A stretch of 64,000 nt of DNA, from assembly GCF_027595985.1 (NCBI RefSeq), contig NC_073304.1, positions 215,046,500-215,110,499 on the forward strand, in the 5' to 3' direction. This DNA is from Sorex araneus. Its lineage: Eukaryota > Chordata > Mammalia > Eulipotyphla > Soricidae. A model generated the notes under the pieces. It searched no databases. It saw nothing but the letters and a program-made list of their open reading frames with translations, and was not told where the DNA came from. Of the stretch, positions 19,680 to 30,039 are shown piece by piece. Position numbers and translations under genes: made by a program. How positions within the stretch are numbered: the stretch's first letter is position 1; each line of letters begins with the position of its first letter.

Positions 19680-20615
19680 TGCTTAAAAGGGCTAGGACAA
19701 AGGAGAGGGAATGAACCTATCCCCAATTGCTAACTTGCAAGCCTGGGTTGTGTCCAGGATTCTGTCTTGGGTGGAGATTTTGGGGTTCCTCTCCAAATCT
19801 CCACATGAGACTCAGTGAGGGGCTTCCATGTGTCTGCCTCTTTTCCCTGGAGACTGCAGGAATGCTGGCAGCGACTCTGTCCCTGGAGAAGTGAGTTCCA
19901 GCTCTGATCCCAATGAGGTCATCTGGATCCCCCAGTTTGGAGGGATCAGGGGGCAGCTGCCTGTGGTTTTTCTCTTCCTCTGAAGAAGGAAATTCTGAGC
20001 AGATGTGCCCCAAGGTGCAGGCTATGGTCCAGGGAGGGAGGAGCAGGATGTGGGTTTGGATGGGTGGAGTGGGAGGGAGTAAGGAAGGGGGTTTGGAACA
20101 ATACCTAAGTGACACATTTCACGAAATGAGAGTTCAATCTCTTTTAATAGCTTCTTCAACTCTTTTTTTGTTGTTGTTGTTGTTCTTGGGAAACCTCATA
20201 TCTTCACTAATATCATGAGGATATTTGTTGATGGAGATGTAGAGGAGCAGCTGCTTCGGGTCTGAGGGAGTTCAGTTGACAGTGAAGGCAGCTTTCATCT
20301 ACTCAGGGCAGCCAGGCTCTTCATCCAGAAAGAGCAGCATCCCAGGTGGAACGGCCCCAGCTCCTGCTGGATTCCTATGTGGTGGGGGACGCTCCTGGCA
20401 TCCTCCACACCCCTCCAGCAGCCCTGGGACCCTGGGCCAGCCCAGGGCAGAGTGAGCAATACAGGAAGAACCCTAAGACAGGAAAGACTGCCTGGGGATC
20501 TCGGAGAGCGGTTTTGGCCAGCAAAGCATCTTCTGGGGGTCCAAGAGCTGAGGTTCCAGATGGTTGCATCTTTCAGAGGTTCAGTTAGGTTTTAGTTTTG
20601 AGTTTGGGTGCATGT
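19680..20615. other. Single-copy DNA, locally GC-rich
   Basis: Contains a (GTT)n run at about 20168-20184. Overlapping ORFs in several frames (20346-20595) follow from GC richness. No exon is identified. Confidence 0.4.
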
Positions 20616-20619
20616 CTAG

Positions 20620-20762
20620 GCTGGAGTGCATTTAGTCTTGGAAATCATATTTCATTAATTTTAAAGTGGCTGTAGCATGCATTTAATTTAAAATTAGTGT
20701 TAGGCAGTTGAGGGCAGTGTTCCCCCATTGAGGCTTCATTTACTATTGAATCATTCTGTAAT
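20620..20762. other. Candidate conserved noncoding block
   Basis: TTTCATTAATTTTAAAGTGG and GCATTTAATTTAAAATTAGTG form a repeat-free, TAAT-rich stretch like many developmental enhancers. No comparison was possible. Confidence 0.35.
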
Positions 20763-20784
20763 TGGGGGCTGCCTGGTGCTTTTT

Positions 20785-20951
20785 TTTCCTTTTTGGGTCA
20801 CACTCAGTGATGATCAGGAGTTACTCCTGGCTCTGCAATCAGGAATTACTCCTGGCAGTGCTTGGGGGACCATATGGAATGCCGGGGATCCAACCCAGGT
20901 CAGCCGCATGCAAGACAAATGCCTTGCCTGCTGTACTATCTCTCCAGCCCC
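20785..20951 (-). mobile_element. Form-A SINE, antisense
   Basis: CCTTTTTGGGTCACACTCAG to ATCTCTCCAGCCCC. Direct repeats TGCCTGGTGCTTTTT / TGCGTGGTGCTTTTT (20770-20784, 20952-20966) differ at one base. Confidence 0.93.
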
Positions 20952-21157
20952 TGCGTGGTGCTTTTTAAAAGGAAATTTAACACAATCCTGACCTCCACAC
21001 AGAATCCTGTAGTATCTGATCCCAGCTCCCACGTAGGAGTCAAAAATGTCTCCACAGATCGTCCAATGTTCCCCGTGGGGAAAATTCACCCCTGGTTGAG
21101 TCACAAAGGTAGAATAAAGATGAGGATTCATGTTGGGGTTACCTTAGAAAGATTGTG

Positions 21158-21313
21158 CTGGGGCAAGAGTAGGGCATTTGCCTTGCTTGCGGCTGACCTG
21201 GGTTCAATCCTCAGCATCCCACACAGTCTCGTGAGCCTGGCAGAAGTGATCCTTGAGCCAGGAGTAAGCCCTACTGGGTGTGGCACAAAAGCTAAAAACC
21301 GGGGGAAAAAATA
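21158..21313 (+). mobile_element. SINE, sense, partly deleted
   Basis: GCTGGGGCAAGAGTAGGGCATTTGCC, a B box GGTTCAATCC and GGTGTGGCACAAAAGC. AAAGATTGTG before and AAAGGATTGTG after are a probable TSD. Confidence 0.75.
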
Positions 21314-21324
21314 AAGGATTGTGT

Positions 21325-21475
21325 TTAGATTTTGATTAAAGTTTGAATTTAGGCGAGGGTAAGAATTATGACTAAGAAGTCATTTAGATTTAGGATTAGG
21401 AGTAAAGTTTAGGTTCAGGTTAGGTTTAGAGTTTGTACTTTGGTGATGCTCAGGTTAGAGTCTTACAGAGACAAA
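21325..21475 (+). repeat. Degenerate TTAGG-like repeat stretch
   Basis: Repeated TTTAGATTT, GAATTTAGG, GGATTAGGAG, GTTTAGGTTCAGGTTAGG and TTTAGAGTTTG. It resembles a decayed TTAGG/TTTAGR tandem, but there is no run of perfect TTAGGG units. Confidence 0.45.
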
Positions 21476-21593
21476 TGTAGAAATGTATAATCAATTTGAT
21501 ATCTTTCCATGAACCCTATTGGGAGCTTTGTGACAGTTCTAGCAGCAGAGCAAAGTCACTTGTACACCCTCCACTGAAGAATGGTCTATTTCT

Positions 21594-21777
21594 TTTTGTT
21601 TTTTTTTTTTTTTGCTTTTTGGGTCACACCCGGCGATGCACAGGGGTTACTCCTGGCTCTGCACTCAGGAATTACCCCTGGCCATGCTCAGGGGACCATA
21701 TGGGATGCTGGGATTTGAACCCGGGTCGGCCGCGTGCAAGGCAAACGCCCTACCCGCTGTGCTATCTCTCCAGCCCC
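21594..21777 (-). mobile_element. Form-A SINE, antisense, with 17-bp TSD
   Basis: Near-consensus body with a long T tail. AAGAATGGTCTATTTCT repeats exactly at 21577-21593 and 21778-21794. The body has ACCCCTGGCCATGC where most copies have ACTCCTGGCGGTGC, and the head ends ATCTCTCCAG, features shared with the copy at 61164. Confidence 0.96.
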
Positions 21778-21794
21778 AAGAATGGTCTATTTCT

Positions 21795-22865
21795 ATTAAG
21801 GGAAAGCCATCCCCTTTCACTGAGTGTGCAGCTTTGGTAGGTCACACATGGATTAGTGAAGGAGGAGGGGGATATCCACCGAGTCAGATAGATCAGCTGA
21901 ATCCACCGTGGGAATCAACGGGATGACACCCTCACTTCCTCTTTTAGCACTGTTAGGAAGTGGTCAGGGAAATGCCCTGACACTGAAAGTTCACAGAACC
22001 CGGGGTGTCTAGGGACGATGTCTTCATATCGGGCCTCAGCAACGTGGTGTCTATCTCCCTGAGTGGACACAAATATGGGCATCTCTATGTACATGACACA
22101 GGCTGGCTGGTACATCACCTTTTATGTCTTATTTGAAGCCAATGATCATAAAAAACCTTGAGGTTAGGAAGCTGACATCTATGGGAGTACTACTTCTTTC
22201 TGTCAAATTGCTCTGGCGTGAGGAAGTTGGTAGAGTTAGGGGCTCCTCAACAGGATTGTGAGGTGCCTCAGGGATTCCAACAATGAGGATATTTTAGATC
22301 TAGAAGTGAAAGACCCTAATTCTTTTCTCCTTTATTATTCTATCCTGTGAGCAATCATATTCAAGATCACCTCCCTGCCTTCATGTTCCCATCTGCCACA
22401 GAACCAGAACTCCCCTGAAGAAATCGTCATCCAACCACTTCATGAATTGGAATGAAGTTCACATCCACAAGCTCTCTGAGTGTTTGTGAGAGAAGGTGCT
22501 GTGTTTGCACCCAACACTTATATTTCTTTTTCCCTGTGTTTGCAGAAGGAAAGGTCATCCTGAACTACTGCCAGCCCAGCACCTTATCGGCGGCCGGCGC
22601 TTCCCAAGACCTCCATCTGCCTGAATTCAGGAAGAATGGGGGTGCCAGAGGTAGATGCAACAGAGAGGGAGCTATGCTTCACCAGCTTGTCAACATGTCA
22701 TTAGGGTGTTCCTGTGGGAACCAAGAGCAGAGGCAGGAGGCAGGAGATGTGGGCGGGAGGGAGGAGGGAAGAAGAGAGAGAAGTGGAGGAGATGAAGGGG
22801 TCTATGCCAGTACCACATTCATCCCTGTCATGAGGAGAGCTCTATCAAACCAAGGCCAGGCCTAT
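21795..22865. other. Single-copy DNA, no gene seen
   Basis: Repeat-poor. The ORF 22452-22883 (143 codons) gives a Gly/Arg/Glu-rich product I do not recognise. It starts in purine-rich low-complexity DNA and has no supporting features. Confidence 0.4.
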
Positions 22866-22950
22866 AAATCAGGCCATAATTAGTTGCAAAGAGAAAGCTT
22901 TAACATCCTCATCAAATTGATTAATACATCTTGCAGCCCAGGACAGGCCG
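22866..22950. other. Candidate conserved noncoding block
   Basis: GGCCATAATTAGTTGCAAAG and CATCAAATTGATTAATACATC are AT-rich, repeat-free and homeodomain-site-like (TAATTAG, GATTAATA). Confidence 0.35.
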
Positions 22951-23194
22951 GCCCTGTCTTAGGAAGCCTGCAAATACGCCCAGCTGAAGTGGAAGAAAGG
23001 ACAGCTCTGGCCCTGGTCTTCCAGAGTCAGGTGGGTCCTGCCCCTGTTTGCTCCCTCAAAGATAACTCTGGGAAGTGGCAGGCGAGGCCACCTCTGGATC
23101 CAGGAGGTCACCACAACCCCAGAGTCTGGAGAATTAAGTGAATGTACTGTTTTGTTTTTTTTTTGCCAGGAACGAGTCTTGACACTGTGGGTTA

Positions 23195-23265
23195 TTTACT
23201 CTTCTTCTTCTGGGTCTCAGTGTCATCATCTGTAAAAGGGTCGTGTTGAACCAGAGGAACTTGAT
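23195..23265 (+). mobile_element. MIR-like scrap
   Basis: CTGGGTCTCAGTGTCATCATCTGTAAAAGGG is the typical MIR central motif. Confidence 0.5.
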
Positions 23266-23489
23266 TTCCTTTCAGTACTGATGCTAGAAATGTCTGAGTC
23301 TAGGGGCAAGGACATTTGGAGGTCATGGCCGGTGAAGACCCGAGTGTGGTTCAATGTCTTGGCTATCTAAAAGGGGTCAGAAGTTTGGGAGGAACTTAGA
23401 TAATTTGTGATAATCAAGCTTTGCCTGTGTGTCCTTTCTAAGGACTAAGAAACAAATATACTCCGTCTTTCAAGGAAAAGCAGAGAGAA

Positions 23490-23722
23490 ATGATTTAGAT
23501 TGACTTGGATTCTCATCCCAGTTCATCTCTTACTAGTTATGTTTGGGATAGGTTTACCTCCTTAGCCTCCTCATCTATAAGACAGGGAGAATAATACTCC
23601 TTTGCAGGGCTGTGATGAGCAGATCAAACAAGACAGGCAGACAGACAGACAGATACACACAGACACGCACACACCTCTTAGTACAGAGTCTGGCACCAAG
23701 GAGGCAGTGAATAAATAATAAC
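23490..23722 (+). mobile_element. MIR with internal (CAGA/CACA)n
   Basis: Order matches MIR: TCTTACTAGTTATG, CCTCATCTATAAGACAGGGAGAATAATA, GGGCTGTGATGAGCAGATCAAA, then TACAGAGTCTGGCACCAAGGAGGCAGTGAATAAATAA. A CAGACAGACAGA/CACACA microsatellite (about 23632-23673) expanded inside it. Confidence 0.75.
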
Positions 23723-23879
23723 CAGATTATTATTGTTCAGAAGATTTGTGATGCATTTATAAAGGCATCTAGATTAACTGGAGACTGGAAAAATAAACTA
23801 TATTGAAAAAGTGAAGCTCTGATTTGTTCCACATAATCCAATGAGTCACTCTTCTGTGATGCATAAATAGGCAGCATTT

Positions 23880-23990
23880 TGTTGTATGAAAAGCACTGGA
23901 CTTGGGTTTGGAAGATGTGGGTTCTAATCATATCTAGTCACATCTAATCACAACTTCTGAACTTGCTCAAGAAACTTCATGTTTCATTTT
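23880..23990 (+). mobile_element. MIR-like fragment
   Basis: AAAGCACTGGACTTGGGTTTGG ... GTTCTAATCATATCTAGTC and GAACTTGCTCAAGAAACTTC follow the 5' half of MIR. Confidence 0.55.
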
Positions 23991-24031
23991 TCAAATGCAA
24001 AGCACTGTATATGCAATCTTGAAGGTGTCAG

Positions 24032-24210
24032 CTTTTTTTTTTTTCCTTTTTGGGTCACACCAGCATTGCACAGGGTTTACATCTGACTCATGCACTCAGG
24101 AATTACCCCTGGCACCGCTCGGGGGACCGTATGGGATGCTGGGAATCAAACCCAGGTCGGCCTCGTGCAAGGCAAATGCCCTACCCGCTGTGCTATCGAT
24201 CCAGCCCCGC
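24032..24210 (-). mobile_element. Form-A SINE, antisense
   Basis: CCTTTTTGGGTCACACCAGC to ATCGATCCAGCCCC. AGGTGTCAG flanks at 24023-24031 and 24211-24219. The body is the ACTCATGCACTC variant. Confidence 0.92.
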
Positions 24211-24219
24211 AGGTGTCAG

Positions 24220-24900
24220 TCTTTCTTGCCTTCTGCTGACTGCTCCAGAGTCCCCTATTTGGAAGAACAAATGAAATAGGTGCTTTTCAGCTCCTGGGAG
24301 ACACTCTTGTTTCCAAGGACTGTATGTCCTAAGTCTCCCATACATTGCACTTTTCCTGTTTCCTATGTTAACAGCAACAAAAAGTATGATCTATTGCTGG
24401 TAATAAATACTCTGGTGGTGTTTGGGTTACATTTCAGGTAATGTAGCAGTACTATATAATTTTTTCTTTCCTTCTATAAAGATTGCATGATTGAACATAT
24501 GACTTTCCTGTACTTAGGATGCCTTTATGACCAAATTCTTAGGATTAGGGTATAAGTCAGAGCTGTGTGCCTTTATTTAGGTTGGGACCATAAGAAACAG
24601 CTCCTTAAATGCTCTAATTCTTCCTGGAACTGAAGGGCTCAATTGTATTCTCAATGTAGCTGAGAGCAGGCCACTTTAGTGGATGGAGGAAGAAAACAGG
24701 ACAGAAATAAGGATCCTGGATCTTGAATTTAGTTTGAACAAGATTTCTCTGCCAACCTAGAACTCAGACATTTCTGTGAGAGAATTATAAACTTTTATCT
24801 TATCGCACCACTGCATGTGGAGACTTTCATTGTGAGAGTTTGCTCTTTCATCCTAACCAGCTATTATTTGCATTTCATGTTTCGTGAGAGTGACATTTTC
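24220..24900. other. Single-copy DNA, no gene seen
   Basis: No repeat or exon is recognised. Confidence 0.4.
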
Positions 24901-24903
24901 TGT

Positions 24904-25076
24904 TTTTTTTTTTGTTGTTGTTGTTGTTCTGGGAGCGCTCAGGGTTTACTTCTGGCTCTTCACTAAAGGAACTACTCCTGCTGATGCTCAGGGGACCATA
25001 TGGGATGACTTGGATTGACTGCAGGTCAGCATATACAAGGCAAGTGCCCTGTCTGCTGTATTGTTGCTCCAGTCCT
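24904..25076 (-). mobile_element. Older SINE, antisense
   Basis: (GTT)n tail, GCGCTCAGGGTTTACTTCTGGC, GGGGACCATATGGGATGAC and a head ending TGTTGCTCCAGTCC. Confidence 0.78.
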
Positions 25077-25093
25077 GAGCTCAGGCCTTTTCT

Positions 25094-25267
25094 TTTTTTT
25101 TTTGCTTTTTGGGTCACACCCAGCGATGCTCAGGGGTTACTCCTGGCTTTGCACTCAGGAATTACTCCTGGTGGTGCTTGGGGAACCATATGGGATGCCA
25201 GGGATCGAACCCAGGTCGGCTGAGTGCAAGGCAAATGCCTTACCCGTTGTGCTATCGCTCCGGCCCC
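25094..25267 (-). mobile_element. Form-A SINE, antisense, with 16-bp TSD
   Basis: Near-consensus. AGCTCAGGCCTTTTCT repeats exactly at 25078-25093 and 25268-25283. It sits almost end to end with the older copy in the same orientation. Confidence 0.96.
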
Positions 25268-25283
25268 AGCTCAGGCCTTTTCT

Positions 25284-25880
25284 AACCCATCCAACTCTCT
25301 CTAGGTCACAGTTCTGCATATGCAAGACACTCTCCATGACCAAATCAGCACCTAAGATTCTGCTGCTCCTATTATATTAGAAGACTGTGCTGCCTCTAGT
25401 TCCATATCAGTTTTATTAAGAAGCTTTCTCTCCATGAATATTCAAAAAAATTTCCCCCTAAAATTATCAGTTTTATGGTCATCCCCTTGAATCATTCTGC
25501 CATAATAAAAACTACTTTCTCCCCCAGAAAGCAGTTGCAAATGTAGAAGGACAAAGGGGGGGGATGAAGGAGCCAAAACAAGACAACTGGATAAGCATGA
25601 TTCCTGGAGGGATCTCCAAAAATCTGAATTCTAAGTGGGGTCAGGTGGAGGGACAGAAAGGACTCAGTGATGGAGATGGTCTTGGCATGTAACTCTGGAG
25701 GTGGGAGTGGAGTTCCCAGCCTGCACACTCTTTCTTATGCTCCCATCCCCCAAGGAAACCTGCTTCTCACTGGCTGATGCTCTGCCTTCCTCTTGGTTCT
25801 GTCACAATGGCCTCAGTTGCAATGGCCTCCAGGGCTGTGGTGTTCAGAAGGCTGACTGCTCTCCCTGACATCTTGCTCCA
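25284..25880. other. Single-copy DNA, no gene seen
   Basis: No repeat or exon is recognised. Confidence 0.4.
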
Positions 25881-25924
25881 CCTTCTGTTTTGTTTTGTTC
25901 TGTTGGTTGGGTTGGTTGATTTGA

Positions 25925-26099
25925 TTTGCTTTTTGATTTTGGGGCCATGCTTGGCTGTGCTCAAGGATCACTCCTGGCTCTGTGCTCAGGGATTACTCTT
26001 ATTCAGGCTCAAGAGACTATATATGGGTTGCTGAGGATCGAACCCAGGTCAACTGTGTGCAAGGCAAGCACCTCACTCTCTGTACCATCTCTCTGGCTT
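25925..26099 (-). mobile_element. Older SINE, antisense
   Basis: TTTTGGGGCCATGCTTGGCTGTGCTC, GATCGAACCCAGGTCAACTG and a decayed head with a (TTGGT)-like tail region. Confidence 0.75.
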
Positions 26100-26650
26100 C
26101 TTGCACCTTTCCCCCACCCCCCACCCTTTAGAATATGGTCCTTGGCATCCAGAATTGCACTTTATGATGTACAACTGAGCAGATGGCTTAAAAGGTGAGG
26201 GCAGAAGACCCCCCTTTGAAGAACAAGCCACTCTTGGAGGGGCCTTTAGACTGGGTGGTAACCCCAAAAAGGAAGGATGCTAGAGAGCCACAGGTGGAAG
26301 CCAAAGTGGAGAGGAGGAGCGGCCTCACTTTGCCACACCACTGGCCCGAATCCCGGGGCAGGGCCAGAAGGAAGTGCCTGTTGCAAATGCTCCCACCTCA
26401 TCTCACAGCTCACCAAATATTACAGCCTGCACATAAAAGCCAGCCTGCTAAGCTGCCAGGAGTGCTAAACTCAAGGAACTGTGACCAGAAGCAGGGAGGC
26501 TCCGGGGACTGGAGCAGGGAGGCTGTGCTGCCCCTTGGCTCCTAGGTGGCAATTGAAACACAGCCAGAAACGTAGCCCCAGCCCCGAAATCCACCTCTGA
26601 CTCCTGCCTCTCCATGGTCGGAGTGTTTAAGGGAGCTTTGCCTCTCCTTA
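26100..26650. other. Single-copy DNA, no gene seen
   Basis: Overlapping ORFs on both strands near 26195-26666 are unrecognised. Confidence 0.4.
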
Positions 26651-26654
26651 GCAG

Positions 26655-26830
26655 GAGTGGGGCCACCGCTAAGCAGAAAACAAATGCTTTTTAAGTCATA
26701 TAAATCAATGAAAATTAGCAAGAGTCAAGGTAAAATAAATCCATCCTCCACTGCTTGGATGTTTGAGCCAAGGTTCTTGTCGGTGATTTAGAGCCATATA
26801 ATTAGAGAGAACCAATCTCATTCCCTCACC
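26655..26830. other. Candidate conserved noncoding block
   Basis: TTTTTAAGTCATATAAATCAATGAAAATTAGC, GTAAAATAAATCC and GGTGATTTAGAGCCATATAATTAGAGAG form a long repeat-free AT-rich block with homeodomain-like cores. The appearance suggests constraint. Confidence 0.4.
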
Positions 26831-27340
26831 GGCGCCCAGTCCTCCCTTTCCCAGGCAAAGTTCTCTCCTACAAGGCAGGTTCCCACTGGCCACTAGCACT
26901 TCTGGCTCCAAGCAGGTGTGTGCACCTGTCAGCCCAGCTCCTTGATGGATTTCTGCAATACTTCACTTTGCCCCCTCCCTGCCTGCCTTTTAATGAATGT
27001 GAACAGTCCGCCCCGGGCTAGGTCTGAGCCTGTGAGTGGGGAGACCACATTCTGAAGAATGTTGTAGGGACGGAAAGATGTGACTCCCAAGTGAGATGCT
27101 GTAACCTCCCAGAGGTGCAGGGGGTGGGGGGCGGAAGTGATGTGAAACTCTGCCCTCTGATCTCTGAACTGAGGAGACGGTTCACAGCCAGAAGGTCCTG
27201 CAGCCTAGAATCCCCTACCAGATTGGGAGTATAATTTCCAGTTAAAGGAGGTAATCTGGGATCCAGAGAATATAGAGGCGTGAGTTCATCTCAGAAAACT
27301 GAGATTTGTCTGGGAAATGAATGTGCAAAAGCTATTTTCC
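26830..27340. other. Single-copy DNA, no gene seen
   Basis: No repeat or exon is recognised. Confidence 0.4.
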
Positions 27341-27344
27341 TTTT

Positions 27345-27525
27345 CCTTTTTTTTTTTTTTAAAAAAAATTAAATCATTGGGAGATACGTGGTTACAAAAT
27401 GTTTGTGCTTGGGGTTTGGTCAGACAATGTTCCAACACCTGTCCCTGCGCCAGAGTACATTTCCCCCCATCAGTGTCCTCAGTTTCCCTCCTTACACCTC
27501 CAATCCCAGTCTGCCTCTACAGCAG
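27345..27525 (-). mobile_element. LINE-1 3' UTR, antisense
   Basis: GTTACAAAATGTTTGTGCTTGGGGTTTGGTCAGACAATGTTCCAACACCTGTCCCTGCGCCAG is the reverse complement of the L1 end seen at 9120-9210. It begins with the T/A-rich tail at about 27345-27375. Confidence 0.82.
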
Positions 27526-27531
27526 GTGCTT

Positions 27532-27532
27532 T

Positions 27533-27590
<58 letters not shown>

Positions 27591-27600
27591 CTCTCTGTCT
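27532..27600. repeat. (CT)n microsatellite
   Basis: A long pure CT run sits at the internal edge of the antisense L1 fragment. The polyS/L and RE-repeat ORFs across it are artefacts. Confidence 0.93.
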
Positions 27601-27739
27601 CCCTTTTCTTTTGAGCATTAGGGTTGTAGTACAAGTACTGAAAGTTTATCATGAATACCAAAGGTGTAATTCAGAGACAGAAAAGGGCAGGTTCTAGTCT
27701 CATCTCTATCATGTGCACCTAAACAACTTCCAGCCACTT

Positions 27740-28143
27740 TATTTTGGGGGAATACACCCAGAGGTGCTCAGTGGCTATTCCTGGCTCTGTGCTCAGGAGT
27801 GATCCCTGATATGCTCGGGGGACCATATGCACTACTGGGGATTAAAACCATGGTTGAGGGGCTGGAGTGATAGCACAGCGGGTAGGGCGTTTGCCTTGCA
27901 CGTGGCCTACCTGGGTTCGAATCCCAGCATCCCATATGGTCCCCTGAGCACCGCCAGGGGTGATTCCTGAGTGCATGAGCCAGGAGTGACCCCTGTGCAT
28001 CGCCGGGTGTGACCCAAAAAGCAAAAAAAAAAATTAATAAATAAATAAAACCATGGTTGAGACCAGCAGGATGTGAGAAAAGCTTTTTTTTTTTCCTCCT
28101 TCCAAGATGAACATTTTTACCTTTGTACTACCTCTCAGCCCCC
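27740..28143 (-). mobile_element. Older SINE, antisense, split by a younger one
   Basis: Left part 27740-27858 (AGAGGTGCTCAGTGGCTATTCC, CTCGGGGGACCATATGC). Right part 28062-28143 resumes with ACCAGCAGGATGTGAG and a decayed head ending CTCTCAGCCCCC. The right part also carries an internal T run. Confidence 0.68.
27859..28045 (+). mobile_element. Form-A SINE, sense, with 16-bp TSD
   Basis: Head GGGCTGGAGTGATAGCACAGCGG, B box GGTTCGAATCC, tail (A)n then ATTAATAAATAAA. TAAAACCATGGTTGAG repeats exactly at 27843-27858 and 28046-28061, inside the older SINE. Confidence 0.96.
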
Positions 28144-28151
28144 TTGAACAA

Positions 28152-28326
28152 ATTTTTTTTGGGGGGCACATCCACTCTGCTCAGGCGTTATCTCAGGGGT
28201 TATTCCTGGCTCTACACTCAGGGGTCACTCCTAATGTACTTGGGGGGACACTGGGATGCCAGTGATAGGTTGGGGTTGACTGCATGTTAGGCAAATGCCT
28301 TATCCGGTGTACTATTGCTCTGGTCT
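28152..28326 (-). mobile_element. Older SINE, antisense
   Basis: GGCACATCCACTCTGCTCAGGCG, GGTCACTCCTAATG and a head ending TATTGCTCTGGTC. Confidence 0.7.
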
Positions 28327-28403
28327 CATAAGCATCTTTCTTAAACCTTTTTGTTCACAACATATTATCTTATTTTCCTTTCCTTTTCTCTCTCTCTCTC
28401 TCT

Positions 28404-28582
28404 TTTTTTTTTTTTTTTTGCTTTTTGGGTCACACCCAGAAATGCACAGAGGTTGCTCCTAGCTCTGCATTCAGGAATTACTCCTGGCGTTGCTCAGGGG
28501 ACCATATGGGATGCTGGGAATTGAACCCGGGTTGGCCGTGTGCAAGGTAAACGCCCTACCAGCTGTGCTATCGCTCTAGCCC
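28404..28582 (-). mobile_element. Form-A SINE, antisense
   Basis: T tail preceded by (CT)n, then GCTTTTTGGGTCACACCCAGAAATGC to ATCGCTCTAGCCCC. Confidence 0.92.
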
Positions 28583-28597
28583 CCATAGTATCTTTTT

Positions 28598-28772
28598 TTT
28601 CTTAGATTTTTTGGGTCACACCCAGCAATGCACAGGGGTTACTCCTGGCTCTTCACTCAGGAATTACTCCTAGCGGTGATCAGGGAACCATATGGGATAC
28701 TGGGAATCGAACCTGGGTACGCCGCGTGCAAGGAAAATGCCCTACCTGCTGTGCTATAGCTCAAGCCCCCAC
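28598..28772 (-). mobile_element. Form-A SINE, antisense, with 15-bp TSD
   Basis: TTTTTTGGGTCACACCCAGC to TAGCTCAAGCCCCC. CCATAGTATCTTTTT repeats at 28583-28597 and 28773-28787, right beside the preceding copy. Confidence 0.94.
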
Positions 28773-28789
28773 CCATAGTATCTTTTTGA

Positions 28790-29455
28790 GGCTGCTCAAC
28801 CCCTCTGTTTGACCAAGACAAGCTAGGAATGACTCAGAGCCCCAGTAGAGATCTGCCAAGTCCTCTTCCAGTCCCTAGTATCTAGCTCAGGGATCTAGGA
28901 GGGTAGAGTATCTCTGAATGACAGAGACAGCCAACTGAAAGCTTCCTCCAGAAGGCAGTGCAGAGCAAGCCCCTGGGAGGAAGGAGGGATAAGCTCCAGC
29001 AAGGCCCTGTGTAGTGAGACCTCCCCAGGGTCATGTCCGGACTCACTGACAAGCTGTGACCCTGGCTATTTCCTAGGTTTCAGGTTTCCCCAATGGAAGT
29101 GGTTAGAGTGTGGCTTTTGCCACTCTTGAACTCTGAGGTTCAAAGGAAATAGTGAATGAGAAAACCCTTTGAAAGACACTATACAGTGAAGTGATGATAA
29201 TTTTATTCAAAAGAAATTCTCTTAGGGAGGGAATTCTGCTCCGAAGAATGCCTTGATATGTGCTATTATCATATGGTCGATGTTACCAAGACATCAGAGA
29301 AGGGAATCATTTGCTCTCAGAGGAGGCAGAGAGAAAAGAGTAAAGGGGGTGAGGTGTCAACAGGATAGAGAGAGAAACCAGGCCCAGAGAAGGGTGTGTG
29401 TGTGAAATGCCATAGTGGTTGGACTGACTAGAGGCTGTCTAAGGAACAATGATGC
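28790..29455. other. Single-copy DNA, no gene seen
   Basis: No repeat or exon is recognised. Confidence 0.4.
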
Positions 29456-29572
29456 TGGGCTGAGAGATGGTACAGGATTAAGGCATTTATCTTGCAGGTG
29501 GTTGATTTCACATAGGCTTACTTTTCAGATTAAGCCCTGAGCAACACCCTTCCAACACACACATAACAAAAG
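29456..29572 (+). mobile_element. Degenerate truncated SINE, sense
   Basis: GGGCTGAGAGATGGTACAGG ... CTTGCAGGTGGTTGATTTC and AGCCCTGAGCAACACCC. Confidence 0.5.
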
Positions 29573-29670
29573 AAAAACGATGCCTATTGTGTCAGTTGTA
29601 TTTATGCTACACAAGCTCCTGTGTAAAATAAACCTATAAAATTGGGTGTAAACTTATTAACCTCTCTAGC

Positions 29671-29839
29671 TTTTTATTTGTTTGGGGGCCACAACTGGCA
29701 GTGCTCAGAGTTTATTCCTGGTTCTGTGCTCACAGGTCACTCCTGGAGGTGCTCGAGGGATGCTATGGGATGCTGGGACTTGAACCCAGGTCAGCCATGT
29801 GCAAGGAAAACACCTTATACTCTGTACTTGCTTCAACCT
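29671..29839 (-). mobile_element. Older SINE, antisense
   Basis: GGGGGCCACAACTGGCAGTGC, GGGATGCTGGGACTTGAACCCAGG and a decayed head. Confidence 0.75.
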
Positions 29840-29939
29840 CAACCTCATCAATTTCAGAATATCAACCACATATATCTATCTAGTGATTCATGTATTTTAC
29901 TTTCTTCTAATCGAGTGTATAAAGTATAGTTTCCTATAA

Positions 29940-30035
29940 CTGCCAACAGATAAAGAAATGGAGACTCAGAAAACTCGGATAACTTGTGAAAGGTTATATA
30001 AGTGGTAGTAAGTGAAGGAGGGGTTTCAGTAGATA
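29940..30035 (+). mobile_element. MIR/L2-age scrap
   Basis: AAAGAAATGGAGACTCAGAAAAC ... AACTTGTGAAAGGTTATATAAG follows the usual ancient-repeat pattern. Confidence 0.4.
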
Positions 30036-30039
30036 CCAT

